A DNA stretch of 6,394 nt from Pseudomonadales bacterium (GTDB lineage Bacteria > Pseudomonadota > Gammaproteobacteria > Pseudomonadales > UBA7239). The stretch lies in assembly GCA_020443005.1 (NCBI GenBank), contig JAGRJA010000387.1, positions 1 through 6,394 of the forward strand, written 5' to 3'. Each line of letters starts with the position of its first letter. Positions within the stretch are counted from its first letter, which is position 1. Position numbers and translations under genes: made by a program. Positions 1 to 6,394 of the stretch are shown here, piece by piece. The notes beneath the pieces were generated by a model. The model was not told the origin of the DNA. It did no database searches and saw only the letters and a program-made list of their open reading frames with translations.

Positions 1-449
1 CATTGAAAATACGCACGATGCTCGAAGCGCTCATGAATGCTCACAGCGCCGAGGCCGAAGCGGCAAAAATCCGGTTTCACCTGGAAACCGATGGGGAGAC
101 AATAATTCAGGGAGATGCTTTTCTGGTAAAACAGGCTATTGACAACCTGCTGCGCAACGCCATTGATTTTTCACCGATGGGCGGAGAAATAACATTGCGC
201 ATTTTTAGCGAAAATGCCGCCGTGGTCATTGAAATCATTGATCAGGGGCCCGGCATACCCGAGTACGCAGTCGACAGAATCTTTGAGCGTTTCTACTCAC
301 TTCCCCGACCGAATAGCGGGCAAAAAAGCTCCGGGCTTGGCCTGAATTTTGCGCGAGAGGTTGCACAATTACACAAGGGAACGCTCGAGCTGATCAATCT
401 CGAAAACGGAACCTGCGCCCGATTGTCACTCCCCGAAAGAAAGCACTAG
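1..449 (+). CDS. creC: CreC-like sensor histidine kinase, C-terminal ATPase domain (5' truncated by window)
   Basis: This is the catalytic end of a two-component sensor kinase, an inner-membrane protein that phosphorylates a response regulator. Only about 148 residues lie in the window. The sensor, HAMP and H-box (phosphoacceptor His) parts are upstream of base 1, so the TTG at base 3 is not a real start. Visible HATPase_c motifs in order are the N-box (NLLRNAIDFSP, bases 144-176), the G1 box DQGPGIP (240-260), the F-box IFERFYSL (279-302) and the G2 box GLGL (333-344). The stretches RFYSLPR and GQKSSGLGL match, from memory, the C-terminal part of enterobacterial CreC rather than the generic kinase consensus. 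The expected partner regulator, CreB, would lie just upstream. The gene ends at TAG 447-449, 99 bases before the VIT/VWA gene on the same strand. The ATPase call is near certain; the CreC assignment is likely, and other OmpR-group kinases remain possible. Confidence 0.82.
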   Translation, partial: LKIRTMLEALMNAHSAEAEAAKIRFHLETDGETIIQGDAFLVKQAIDNLLRNAIDFSPMGGEITLRIFSENAAVVIEIIDQGPGIPEYAVDRIFERFYSLPRPNSGQKSSGLGLNFAREVAQLHKGTLELINLENGTCARLSLPERKH

Positions 450-463
450 GGCACCCCGTATTC

Positions 464-490
464 TTCACACAATCTCCACATTCGTTCCAC
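464..490 (+). promoter_or_regulatory. Putative CreB operator: three 11-bp-phased half-sites (cre-tag-like)
   Basis: TTCAC at 464-468, TCCAC at 475-479 and TCCAC at 486-490 form direct repeats with an exact 11-base period: TTCAC-N6-TCCAC-N6-TCCAC. The published E. coli CreB cre-tag is TTCAC-N6-TTCAC, so each adjacent pair differs from it only by T-to-C changes at the second half-site base. The repeats lie between a creC-like gene and the VIT/VWA gene, where E. coli has the creD operator. No convincing -35/-10 pair follows. CATAGT at 512-517 is the best -10 candidate, and an activator-dependent promoter with no -35 would fit. The surrounding gap is rich in C and A, which raises the chance of a random TCCAC. 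This is inference from spacing and context. Confidence 0.5.
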
Positions 491-548
491 CAGACACACA
501 CAGATCCTTGTCATAGTTGAATCTCCATAAACCTGACGGAGAAACAAC

Positions 549-2555
549 ATGATCCCGAATTTGCAGAGACAGCTGATACTCGGCGTCACCTTTATTCTCA
601 TACCCCTGCTTGGCGGTTTCGGCAGCAACTCTACCCGGGCAGATACAACAGAAAACGAAGGCCATAATCTTTCACCCTACTTTTTTATTGAAGGCGGCGA
701 TTCTGGAACTGAAAAAATACCCCTCAAGGAAAACCTTGCCGATGTAGAGCTGAACGGTTATATCGCCCGTGTTGAACTGACACAGGTCTATCGCAATGCC
801 GGCAACGAGCCAATCAATGCCACCTACATTTTTCCCGGATCCACTCGCGCAGCCGTTAACGGTATGACCATGACCATCGGCGACCGGAAAATAACCGCAA
901 AAATAAAAGAGAAAGAAGAGGCAAAGCAGGTGTTTAACGCAGCAAAAAAAGCAGGAAAATCTGCTTCGCTTTTATCGCAAAAAAGACCCAATGTTTTTTC
1001 GATGGATGTTGCCAACATAATGCCCGGTGACGAAATCATCGTCGAAATCACTTATACGGAAATACTCTCAGCCGAAGATGGTATCTACGAATTTGTTTTA
1101 CCGGGCGTAGTCGGGCCCAGATACGGTGGCGATGCAAACTTCTCTTCACAGGAAACCCTGTGGGTAGAAAACCCCTATCTCGCAGAAGGCGGATATGACC
1201 CTGTGTTATACGACATAGATATTCATATCGCTTCACCCTTACCGCTCAGTGGTCTGGAATCACCCACTCACTCACTGACGATGAATTGGGAAGACAAAAG
1301 CAGCGTCAGGCTTGGCCTGAAAGACAAAAAAGATGCCGGCAACCGCGATTTCATTCTGCATTATCGTTTACAGGGTGACAAAATACTGACAGGTTTAAGC
1401 CGTTTCGAATTCAAAAACGAGAATTACTTTTTACTGGTTTCTGAACCGCCCAAAAAAATCATTCCCGATGATATGCCTGCAAGAGAATACTTCTTTGTTA
1501 TCGATGTATCCGGTTCCATGCACGGCTTTCCGCTCGATACCACCAAGGCACTGATGGTAAAACTGTTACGCGACCTTAAACCCAGCGACCGATTCAACAT
1601 CCTGTTTTTCTCCGGCGGCTCTCGCCTGTTATCACCCACACCACTCACAGCAACCGAAGGCAATATCGCACTGGCTGAAAGTATGATGAATAACCAGCTG
1701 GGAGGCGGTGGCACCGAACTTTACAGTGCGCTGCAAAAAGCCTTTGCCATGCAGGACGATGAAAACAGTTCCCGTAACATTGTTGTTGTTACAGACGGTT
1801 ACATCAGCGCAGAAGATCGGGTATTCCAGTTAATTGACAGTGAGCTCTATCGCAACAACCTGTTCTCGTTCGGCATTGGTTCGTCGGTCAACCGCCACCT
1901 GATAGAGGGCATTGCAAAAGTCGGCAAGGCAGAAGCCTTTATCATCACCAACCCGAAAGAAGCCAGGCTGCACGCCGATCGTTTCAGAAGCTACATCTCT
2001 GCACCGGCATTAACCAATATTCAGGTTAAGGGAAACGGCGTTGAACTCTATGACATGGAACCATCCCGGGTACCCGACATGCTGGCACAACGCCCGCTAA
2101 TGATTATCGGAAAATACAAGAATGCCGAAGCTGATGCCAGTATCACCCTTAGCGGTGTAACCGGCATGGGTGAGCAGCAATGGGTATTTCCGCTGAACAA
2201 AGCGGAAGCCGGTGACAGTACGCTACCGCAATTGTGGGCCCGCAAAAAACTGGAGAGGCTCTATCTGCTTCCCGCCGATGACAAGGATGCCCTGCGTAAC
2301 GAGATTGTTGAGCTCGGCCTGAACTACTCATTACTGACGCGTCATACTTCATTCGTCGCCGTCGATGAAGTGGTTCGAAACAAGACCGGCAATACCAAGG
2401 ATGTGAAACAACCTTTGCCGCTACCCAAAGGGGTTAGCAACAAGGCGATTGGCAGACCCATGCCCGAACCAGAATGGTTGACCACCTTTGTCCTTATAGT
2501 CCTGCTTCGCTTGCTGGCTCAAAGACGGAGGAAAATCAATGTATCTGTCGCCTGA
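549..2555 (+). CDS. VIT and VWA domain surface protein with PEP-type C-terminal sorting signal (probable exosortase target)
   Basis: This 668-residue exported protein has four visible parts. Residues 1-31 are a Sec signal peptide with a hydrophobic core and a likely cut after TRA (A31). Residues ~50-195 are a VIT (vault/inter-alpha-trypsin) domain, including RPNVFSMDVANIMPGDEI. A VWA domain from ~310 has an intact MIDAS: D319-V-S321-G-S323, T389 and D416. A conserved C-terminal region includes LPQLWARKKLERL and HTSFVAVDE, as in the family of marine proteobacterial sortase targets. The C-terminus is tripartite: PEP at 639-641 (in MPEPEW), a short hydrophobic stretch at 643-657, and the basic cluster RRRK at 659-662. 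That is a PEP-CTERM-like signal, not an LPxTG signal. GGAGA at 538-542, six bases upstream, supports the ATG. The gene overlaps the exosortase gene by 17 bases. The role is probably metal-dependent adhesion or ligand binding at the cell surface; the ligand is unknown. Confidence 0.9.
   Translation: MIPNLQRQLILGVTFILIPLLGGFGSNSTRADTTENEGHNLSPYFFIEGGDSGTEKIPLKENLADVELNGYIARVELTQVYRNAGNEPINATYIFPGSTRAAVNGMTMTIGDRKITAKIKEKEEAKQVFNAAKKAGKSASLLSQKRPNVFSMDVANIMPGDEIIVEITYTEILSAEDGIYEFVLPGVVGPRYGGDANFSSQETLWVENPYLAEGGYDPVLYDIDIHIASPLPLSGLESPTHSLTMNWEDKSSVRLGLKDKKDAGNRDFILHYRLQGDKILTGLSRFEFKNENYFLLVSEPPKKIIPDDMPAREYFFVIDVSGSMHGFPLDTTKALMVKLLRDLKPSDRFNILFFSGGSRLLSPTPLTATEGNIALAESMMNNQLGGGGTELYSALQKAFAMQDDENSSRNIVVVTDGYISAEDRVFQLIDSELYRNNLFSFGIGSSVNRHLIEGIAKVGKAEAFIITNPKEARLHADRFRSYISAPALTNIQVKGNGVELYDMEPSRVPDMLAQRPLMIIGKYKNAEADASITLSGVTGMGEQQWVFPLNKAEAGDSTLPQLWARKKLERLYLLPADDKDALRNEIVELGLNYSLLTRHTSFVAVDEVVRNKTGNTKDVKQPLPLPKGVSNKAIGRPMPEPEWLTTFVLIVLLRLLAQRRRKINVSVA
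2460..2534 (+). other. PEP-CTERM-like sorting signal coding segment
   Basis: Codons 638-662 of the VIT/VWA gene encode MPEPEW, a hydrophobic segment and RRRK. The PEP motif is at bases 2463-2471. The hydrophobic part is short and broken by an Arg (R654), so it is an atypical example that a generic PEP-CTERM model might miss. Six residues (INVSVA) follow the basic cluster, whereas PEP-CTERM proteins usually end within a few residues of it. The adjacent exosortase is the strongest reason to read this as a sorting signal and not a plain membrane anchor. Confidence 0.7.
2527..2531 (+). promoter_or_regulatory. Ribosome binding site of the exosortase gene, inside the VIT/VWA gene
   Basis: GGAGG lies seven bases before the ATG at 2539. 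This selects that ATG over the second in-frame ATG at 2557, which would be 25 bases away. The site is inside the last codons of the upstream gene (in the RRRK-coding stretch), which points to translational coupling. Confidence 0.75.
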
Positions 2556-3321
2556 TATGCATGACATAAAAAAATTCATGCCGGTTTTTATCTGGTGGCT
2601 GTCAACAGCAACTGTAGTGGTGCTTCTAAAGCATCACTACAGTGTCGCTACGGCAGAACAACTGGACTGGGTTTTGCGACCACTCGCACAACTTCTGGAG
2701 TGGCTGACTGGCTACGCATTCAAACAGGACATGAACAAGGAATGGTTGAGCGAAGATGCCAATGTAAGGCTGGTTAAAAGCTGTGCCGGGATTAATTTCA
2801 TGATCATGTCCTTGCTTGCCTACGCCTGGGTATTACAACCCGAGCTGCATCGTGAAAACCGGAATGCAATCGAAATAAAAACAGCCTGTGACTACTTGCT
2901 GCTGTTCACTGCCATACTCATCATTGCATGGGCCACCGGCCTGCTTGCCAACAGCTTGCGCATCATTATCGCCATGCATTTTCAAGGCAATGCCCTTTTG
3001 CATGAATTCACAAACTTGCCGGAAACCGATATACACAGAATTATCGGCATTTGTGTTTACGCGCCATTGATCTCAATTCAAATGCTTGCAGGAGACACAC
3101 GCTCTCGGAAAAAAGCGCTGATGGCTCCTTGCTTGCTCTACGCACTGACAGCATTATTCATCCCTGTCATCACGGGCAATGCTTTTGCGAACCTTCCACT
3201 TTTCACCCATCACGCTCTACAGCTTTGTAGTACACTTTTTATACTGTTTATCATCACCAGAACAGGGATAGCCACCAAAACAAAACTGGAAAAAATTTTC
3301 AATTCAGATCAACCAGCCTGA
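2539..3321 (+). CDS. xrtK: Exosortase, XrtK-like
   Basis: This is a polytopic inner-membrane cysteine transpeptidase of the exosortase/archaeosortase family, which cleaves C-terminal PEP-type signals of exported proteins. The 260-residue protein has about six hydrophobic segments: near residues 11-30, 85-100, 115-145, 168-185, 195-215 and 225-245. All three catalytic positions are present. The nucleophile C82 sits in KSCAGINF, R141 in the N-x-x-R motif (ANSLRI), and H166 in IHRIIG. The stretch LTGYAF before the Cys and the compact core resemble exosortase K as remembered; the subtype is less certain than the family. The start at 2539 has an ideal GGAGG and overlaps the VIT/VWA gene by 17 bases, so both are almost certainly one operon and the VIT/VWA protein is the expected substrate. 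The gene ends at TGA 3319-3321, 27 bases from the convergent oxidoreductase gene. No terminator hairpin is visible between them. Confidence 0.85.
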   Translation: MYLSPDMHDIKKFMPVFIWWLSTATVVVLLKHHYSVATAEQLDWVLRPLAQLLEWLTGYAFKQDMNKEWLSEDANVRLVKSCAGINFMIMSLLAYAWVLQPELHRENRNAIEIKTACDYLLLFTAILIIAWATGLLANSLRIIIAMHFQGNALLHEFTNLPETDIHRIIGICVYAPLISIQMLAGDTRSRKKALMAPCLLYALTALFIPVITGNAFANLPLFTHHALQLCSTLFILFIITRTGIATKTKLEKIFNSDQPA

Positions 3322-3348
3322 AAGAACAACACTATCAAGAAAAGCATG

Positions 3349-4266
3349 TCATACCTGCCATTCATCAGCCAGAAAAGTCATCGTTCGTTTTATCGCCGTA
3401 TCGTCAACCGGCACACAAAATGCATTGAAACCGCTTACACCAATGTCTTTCAGGTGAGCAAGCTGCTTCCTCAAACTGATTTCATCACCGATCATCGCTA
3501 CTTGCTCCGGCCTGCTACCTTCCATTTCCAGCATTTTCTGATAAGAAGGAATGTGCTGGTAAATCCCCATGCTTTTGGCAATTCTAGCGCGTGCACCGGC
3601 CTCGTCTTTGGTTAATACAATCGGAAAGCCGGCAATAATCTCCGGCTCGGGTTTACCGGCATTTGCTGCTGCCTGGCGTATTTTCGGGATGGTATGTTTT
3701 TCCAGTGTGACGGGGCCCGTCATCCAGGTTGTTGTGCCATTGGCCAATGTGCCTGCAATCTCGAGCATTCGCGGGCCAAGTGCCGCAATATAAACCGGCA
3801 CGGGCGTAACGGCATCCGGCACATTCATACGAGCATTCACGGAAAACACCTCACCCCTGAATTCGCAGGGCTCACCCTGCAGCAAGGGCATTAACACCTC
3901 GAGGTATTCGCGCATATGGCGCGCAGGTTTTGCATACGATATACCGTACATATCCTCTATAACCATTTTGTGCGAAAGGCCCAACCCAAGATCAAAACGC
4001 CCCTGGCTTGCAGCACTTGCGGTTAACACTTGCAATGCCATCGCCGTCGGGTGTTTGGTGTAACTTGGTACTACTGCCGTACCGAGGCGGATGTTTTTCG
4101 TTTCCCTGGCCGCTATGGTCAGCAAACTGATTGCATCGGTACTGAATACCTGAGACATCCAGGCCTGATCAAAACCAAGTGTTTCCGCGTTTTTTATTTC
4201 TTCAAGAATTTCTTCAATTGTGCAGATGCCCTGCTTTTGCATGCCACACATAAAACCGAGTTTCAT
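3349..4266 (-). CDS. LLM-class (luciferase-like) flavin- or F420-dependent oxidoreductase
   Basis: This 305-residue cytosolic TIM-barrel oxidoreductase belongs to the bacterial luciferase-like superfamily. Family features seen are the first strand MKLGFM, an early helix AETLGFDQAW (~32-41), the segment TKNIRLGTAVVPSYTKHPTAMA (split here as TKNIRLGTAV and VPSYTKHPTAMA), the strand GRFDLGLGLSH (~93-103), and the helix HMREYLEVLMPLL, in which R and the acidic residues are typical. The overall pattern resembles the subfamily often named F420-dependent oxidoreductase of the MSMEG_4879 type. Members reduce or oxidise small organic substrates with FMN or F420; the cofactor and substrate cannot be read here. 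AGGAG (bases 4273-4277) is six bases before the ATG. The gene is collinear with and 114 bases downstream of the AraC-family gene, which may control it. Length is normal for the family and no damage is seen. Confidence 0.88.
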   Translation of the reverse strand: MKLGFMCGMQKQGICTIEEILEEIKNAETLGFDQAWMSQVFSTDAISLLTIAARETKNIRLGTAVVPSYTKHPTAMALQVLTASAASQGRFDLGLGLSHKMVIEDMYGISYAKPARHMREYLEVLMPLLQGEPCEFRGEVFSVNARMNVPDAVTPVPVYIAALGPRMLEIAGTLANGTTTWMTGPVTLEKHTIPKIRQAAANAGKPEPEIIAGFPIVLTKDEAGARARIAKSMGIYQHIPSYQKMLEMEGSRPEQVAMIGDEISLRKQLAHLKDIGVSGFNAFCVPVDDTAIKRTMTFLADEWQV

Positions 4267-4380
4267 TACATTCTCCTTTATCCATTCCTGTACAAGACCC
4301 TAACCCTTTCGGGCAATCACGATGCTTGTGTTTTTTTATTGCAGGGCTGGTCAAGCTGCTGATGTTTATTCGACAGAATG

Positions 4381-5412
4381 TCATACCTGTCGATTTTGTT
4401 GTTCTCGCCATTGCCTTGGAGCCAGCCCGGTCCATGTCTTGAAGGCATGCGAAAAGGCAACCGCATCGAAAAAACCCAATTCGAGAGCAACTTCCTCTAC
4501 CGATGTGTTACTGTAAAACAAGCGGTCGCAAGCCCGCTTCAAGCGCACATCTTTCAACACTGAACTGAATGTTGTGTTTTCTTTTTTCAGCAGGCGTTGC
4601 AGGGTTCTCGGTTCAATCGCCAGTTTTTCTGAAAGCGCTTCAAGGCCGGGAACCGGGTTTGCGCATAACAGATAATCTCTCACCAGATAGCTGTATCGAA
4701 AAGGCTGATCAATTTCAGCACTGATGCGTGCACATTGCGCCTCGTAAAATGCTTTCGACAAACTATCCGCTGTCGGCACTTTTTTTTGCAGTTCGGACAA
4801 AGAAAATGTCAAACCTGAAACTGCCTGCCCAAAACTTACCGGACAATGAAAAAACTGTTGATACTGTTCAATATCACACAATGGCGCATGAGAAAAATAA
4901 ACTTCCTTCACCTCAAGCTCACAGGACAGCGCTTCACTGAACAGGGTTTTTGCACAGGCCGCATCACGCTCCAGCAAAAAACGCTCTTCACGACTGTTGC
5001 CTGCCTTAAGCTCAAATGAGATGGCATCCGCCTCGATACTGCTTGATGTCTCGCAAATCCCCCAAACCAGCCGGGGGTAACGCATGATCAAATCAAAAAT
5101 GTCACCGAGCGTTTCACAGGCCCTGATTGCCAAACCAAGTACAGAAAAATGATGAAGATGGTATTCCCTCGCCAACTCAAGACTGCCTGAACCCGCTGGC
5201 AAAAACTGCAGGGCGCTTTCAACGATACAGATTTCCTGTTCAAAGCTGATTGTGAATGCAGGATCCAGCAATTCGACCTTGCGTATCCCTGCATGCCGCA
5301 AGACTTCATCCGTCTCAACGCCGTATTTAGAGAGCAAATTCAACAGCGGTATCAAACCACAAGCCAATCGTTTCTGGTGACGGAGTGTGTTTTTTGAAAT
5401 CAGTTCATGCAT
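4381..5412 (-). CDS. AraC-family transcriptional regulator, arabinose_bd/OruR type
   Basis: This 343-residue DNA-binding regulator has an N-terminal effector-sensing region (~25-205) of the arabinose_bd type found in OruR- and ArgR-like AraC proteins. Recognisable segments are GLIPLLNLLSKYGVETDEVL, LGLAIRACETLGD and a YFSHAPLCDIEQYQQFF region. The C-terminal pair of helix-turn-helix motifs spans ~255-340. The first HTH covers LSEKLAIEPRTLQRLLKKE, and the second covers VEEVALELGFFDAVAFSHAF, followed by the family signature ending W-TG-APRQWR. The ATG at 5410-5412 has a weak ribosome site, GGAAG (5421-5425), eight bases upstream. It starts 61 bases after the dehydrogenase gene and precedes the LLM oxidoreductase on the same strand. 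It probably activates one or both neighbours in response to a small molecule, which is inference from position. Length and domain order are normal for the group. Confidence 0.92.
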   Translation of the reverse strand: MHELISKNTLRHQKRLACGLIPLLNLLSKYGVETDEVLRHAGIRKVELLDPAFTISFEQEICIVESALQFLPAGSGSLELAREYHLHHFSVLGLAIRACETLGDIFDLIMRYPRLVWGICETSSSIEADAISFELKAGNSREERFLLERDAACAKTLFSEALSCELEVKEVYFSHAPLCDIEQYQQFFHCPVSFGQAVSGLTFSLSELQKKVPTADSLSKAFYEAQCARISAEIDQPFRYSYLVRDYLLCANPVPGLEALSEKLAIEPRTLQRLLKKENTTFSSVLKDVRLKRACDRLFYSNTSVEEVALELGFFDAVAFSHAFKTWTGLAPRQWREQQNRQV

Positions 5413-5473
5413 TTAACAAACTTCCATGTACCTGCTATCGCCAGCCAGCACAGGGCAACGAGTAGACAATGCC

Positions 5474-6394
5474 TTATTTTGTACGGAACCGACGATAAAT
5501 TCTGAACAGCAGCCAAAGTACGAGCAGATTAAAAAGGGCCGCTCCAAGATAGAAAACAACAGAGCCGTCCACGGCCAACACAATCAGCGATACCAGCTTG
5601 TCATAAATCCAGAGTCGAAGGCGCATCGCAAACGACGATTTTTGTTGCTGCAGTTCGTATTCGAGATTGGCTTTCTGCAGCAGGTAATTGTAAACCTTCT
5701 CTGCCTTTTCTTCATCGAGCACATCGCTAAAACTGACCATGCCTTTTTCAGCCAGCACACCATCAAGTACAAAAATCCTGAATGCCTCAAAGGGATACTG
5801 ACTGGCTCTGAAACGCAGATCCGGCACCGTGCCACCGCTCACACCATCCTTGCCGTGGCAAGCTCCACAATACGCCTCATACAGCGCCTCACCTTCTTTC
5901 AATGCACCTTCATCAGTCATCGTCATCGACAAAGGTTTGTTCATCGGTGTTTTCTTTGGTGGAAGTGCGGGTAACTGTGCATCGCCATTCAGTTTAAATA
6001 CCAGCAAGCGACCCTTTTCCAGGCCATGAATCGGCGGCAAACCCACCGCCAGAGGGAAACCACCGCCCCACTTCGCCAGCACAGCAATATACTGTTCGCC
6101 ATCAACCCTGTAAGTGACAGGGGCGGCCATAATCGCCAGACGACTGTCATACTGCCACAACACATCACCTGTTTTCGCATCGAAGGCCATGAACTTGTGA
6201 TCGGCCGTACCCTGAAACACAAGATTACCCGCCGTGGCCAACACACCCCCGTTCCAGGTACGCGCGTGTTTGTAGGACCAAGCCGGCTTTTGCCTTACCG
6301 GGTCCCATGCCTGTAAAACACCACGCGTCACCTTGCTTTTGAGCATTTGCATAAAATAGGCATCGACCAGTGTTTCAGCGGGCAAATCAACACC
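5474..6394 (-). CDS. PQQ-dependent alcohol dehydrogenase with cytochrome c domain and C-terminal membrane segment (5' end outside window)
   Basis: This is the last ~306 residues of a periplasmic quinohemoprotein alcohol dehydrogenase, a type normally ~650-720 residues long. It oxidises alcohols using PQQ and passes electrons to its own heme c. The beta-propeller end is seen in GGVLATAGNLVFQGTADHKF and AFDAKTGDVLWQYDS, then AVLAKWGGGFPLAVG. A proline-rich linker leads to a cytochrome c domain with the heme site CGACH (bases 5855-5869) and a likely Met axial ligand in GMVSF (codon 5738-5740). After the heme domain the chain continues with an amphipathic stretch, then a strongly hydrophobic segment (about bases 5483-5563) ending RRFRTK. 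Soluble quinohemoprotein dehydrogenases normally lack this tail. The frame stays open to the window edge, so the TTG at 6383-6385 is an internal Leu codon. TAA at 5474-5476 ends the gene. Substrate unknown. Confidence 0.9.
   Translation of the reverse strand, partial: GVDLPAETLVDAYFMQMLKSKVTRGVLQAWDPVRQKPAWSYKHARTWNGGVLATAGNLVFQGTADHKFMAFDAKTGDVLWQYDSRLAIMAAPVTYRVDGEQYIAVLAKWGGGFPLAVGLPPIHGLEKGRLLVFKLNGDAQLPALPPKKTPMNKPLSMTMTDEGALKEGEALYEAYCGACHGKDGVSGGTVPDLRFRASQYPFEAFRIFVLDGVLAEKGMVSFSDVLDEEKAEKVYNYLLQKANLEYELQQQKSSFAMRLRLWIYDKLVSLIVLAVDGSVVFYLGAALFNLLVLWLLFRIYRRFRTK

Noticed and set aside
494..503. Short CA-dinucleotide run upstream of the VIT/VWA gene
   Set aside because: It is only ten bases long and too far from the start codon to suggest phase variation.
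3322..3348. Possible bidirectional terminator between the convergent genes
   Set aside because: The 27-base gap shows no inverted repeat or T-run, so nothing can be supported.
4304..4313. Small inverted repeat CCC-TTTC-GGG in the AraC-LLM gap
   Set aside because: The stem is only three base pairs and has no following T-run on the relevant strand, so it is not a supported terminator.
4326..4354. TTGACC on the - strand as a -35 box for the LLM gene
   Set aside because: At 17 bases spacing the -10 position reads ACACAA, a poor match to TATAAT, so no promoter is called although the 114-base gap may contain one.
4214..4435. 73-codon - strand open frame bridging the AraC-LLM gap
   Set aside because: It overlaps the ends of two well-supported genes in another frame, and its translation shows no domain.
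5426..5974. 182-codon open frame on the + strand
   Set aside because: It lies antisense to the PQQ-cytochrome c dehydrogenase, whose heme motif and propeller repeats prove the - strand frame. Its translation has no recognisable domain.

Overview
The window looks like chromosomal DNA of a Gram-negative proteobacterium, most likely a marine-type gammaproteobacterium. The reasons are a CreC-like sensor kinase, an envelope protein processed by an exosortase, an OruR-type AraC regulator, and a periplasmic PQQ-dependent quinohemoprotein dehydrogenase. Base composition is roughly balanced by eye, and coding density is high. No RNA gene, CRISPR array, insertion sequence or long repeat was seen.

The left half (1-3321) is on the + strand. 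It starts with the C-terminal ATPase part of a CreC-like histidine kinase, cut by the window edge. A 99-base gap follows, holding three TTCAC-like half-sites spaced exactly 11 bases apart, the spacing known for CreB (cre-tag) operators. Next comes a secreted VIT + von Willebrand A protein (549-2555) with a PEP-type C-terminal sorting signal. It overlaps by 17 bases an exosortase gene (2539-3321, XrtK-like) in which the Cys, Arg and His catalytic residues are all present. The proposed reading is a CreBC-controlled, single-substrate exosortase system: the kinase senses an envelope or metabolic state, CreB switches on the operon, and the exosortase processes its own adjacent VIT/VWA target. In enterobacteria the slot after creC, with its cre-tag, belongs to creD.

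The right half (3349-6394) is on the - strand and converges on the exosortase gene with a 27-base gap. In transcription order it holds the 3' part of a PQQ-dependent alcohol dehydrogenase fused to cytochrome c and to an unusual C-terminal membrane segment, an AraC-family regulator with an arabinose_bd-type N-terminal domain, and a luciferase-like (LLM class) flavin/F420 oxidoreductase. The three are collinear with gaps of 61 and 114 bases. They may form a small oxidative catabolic unit with its own regulator, but the substrate cannot be read from the sequence.
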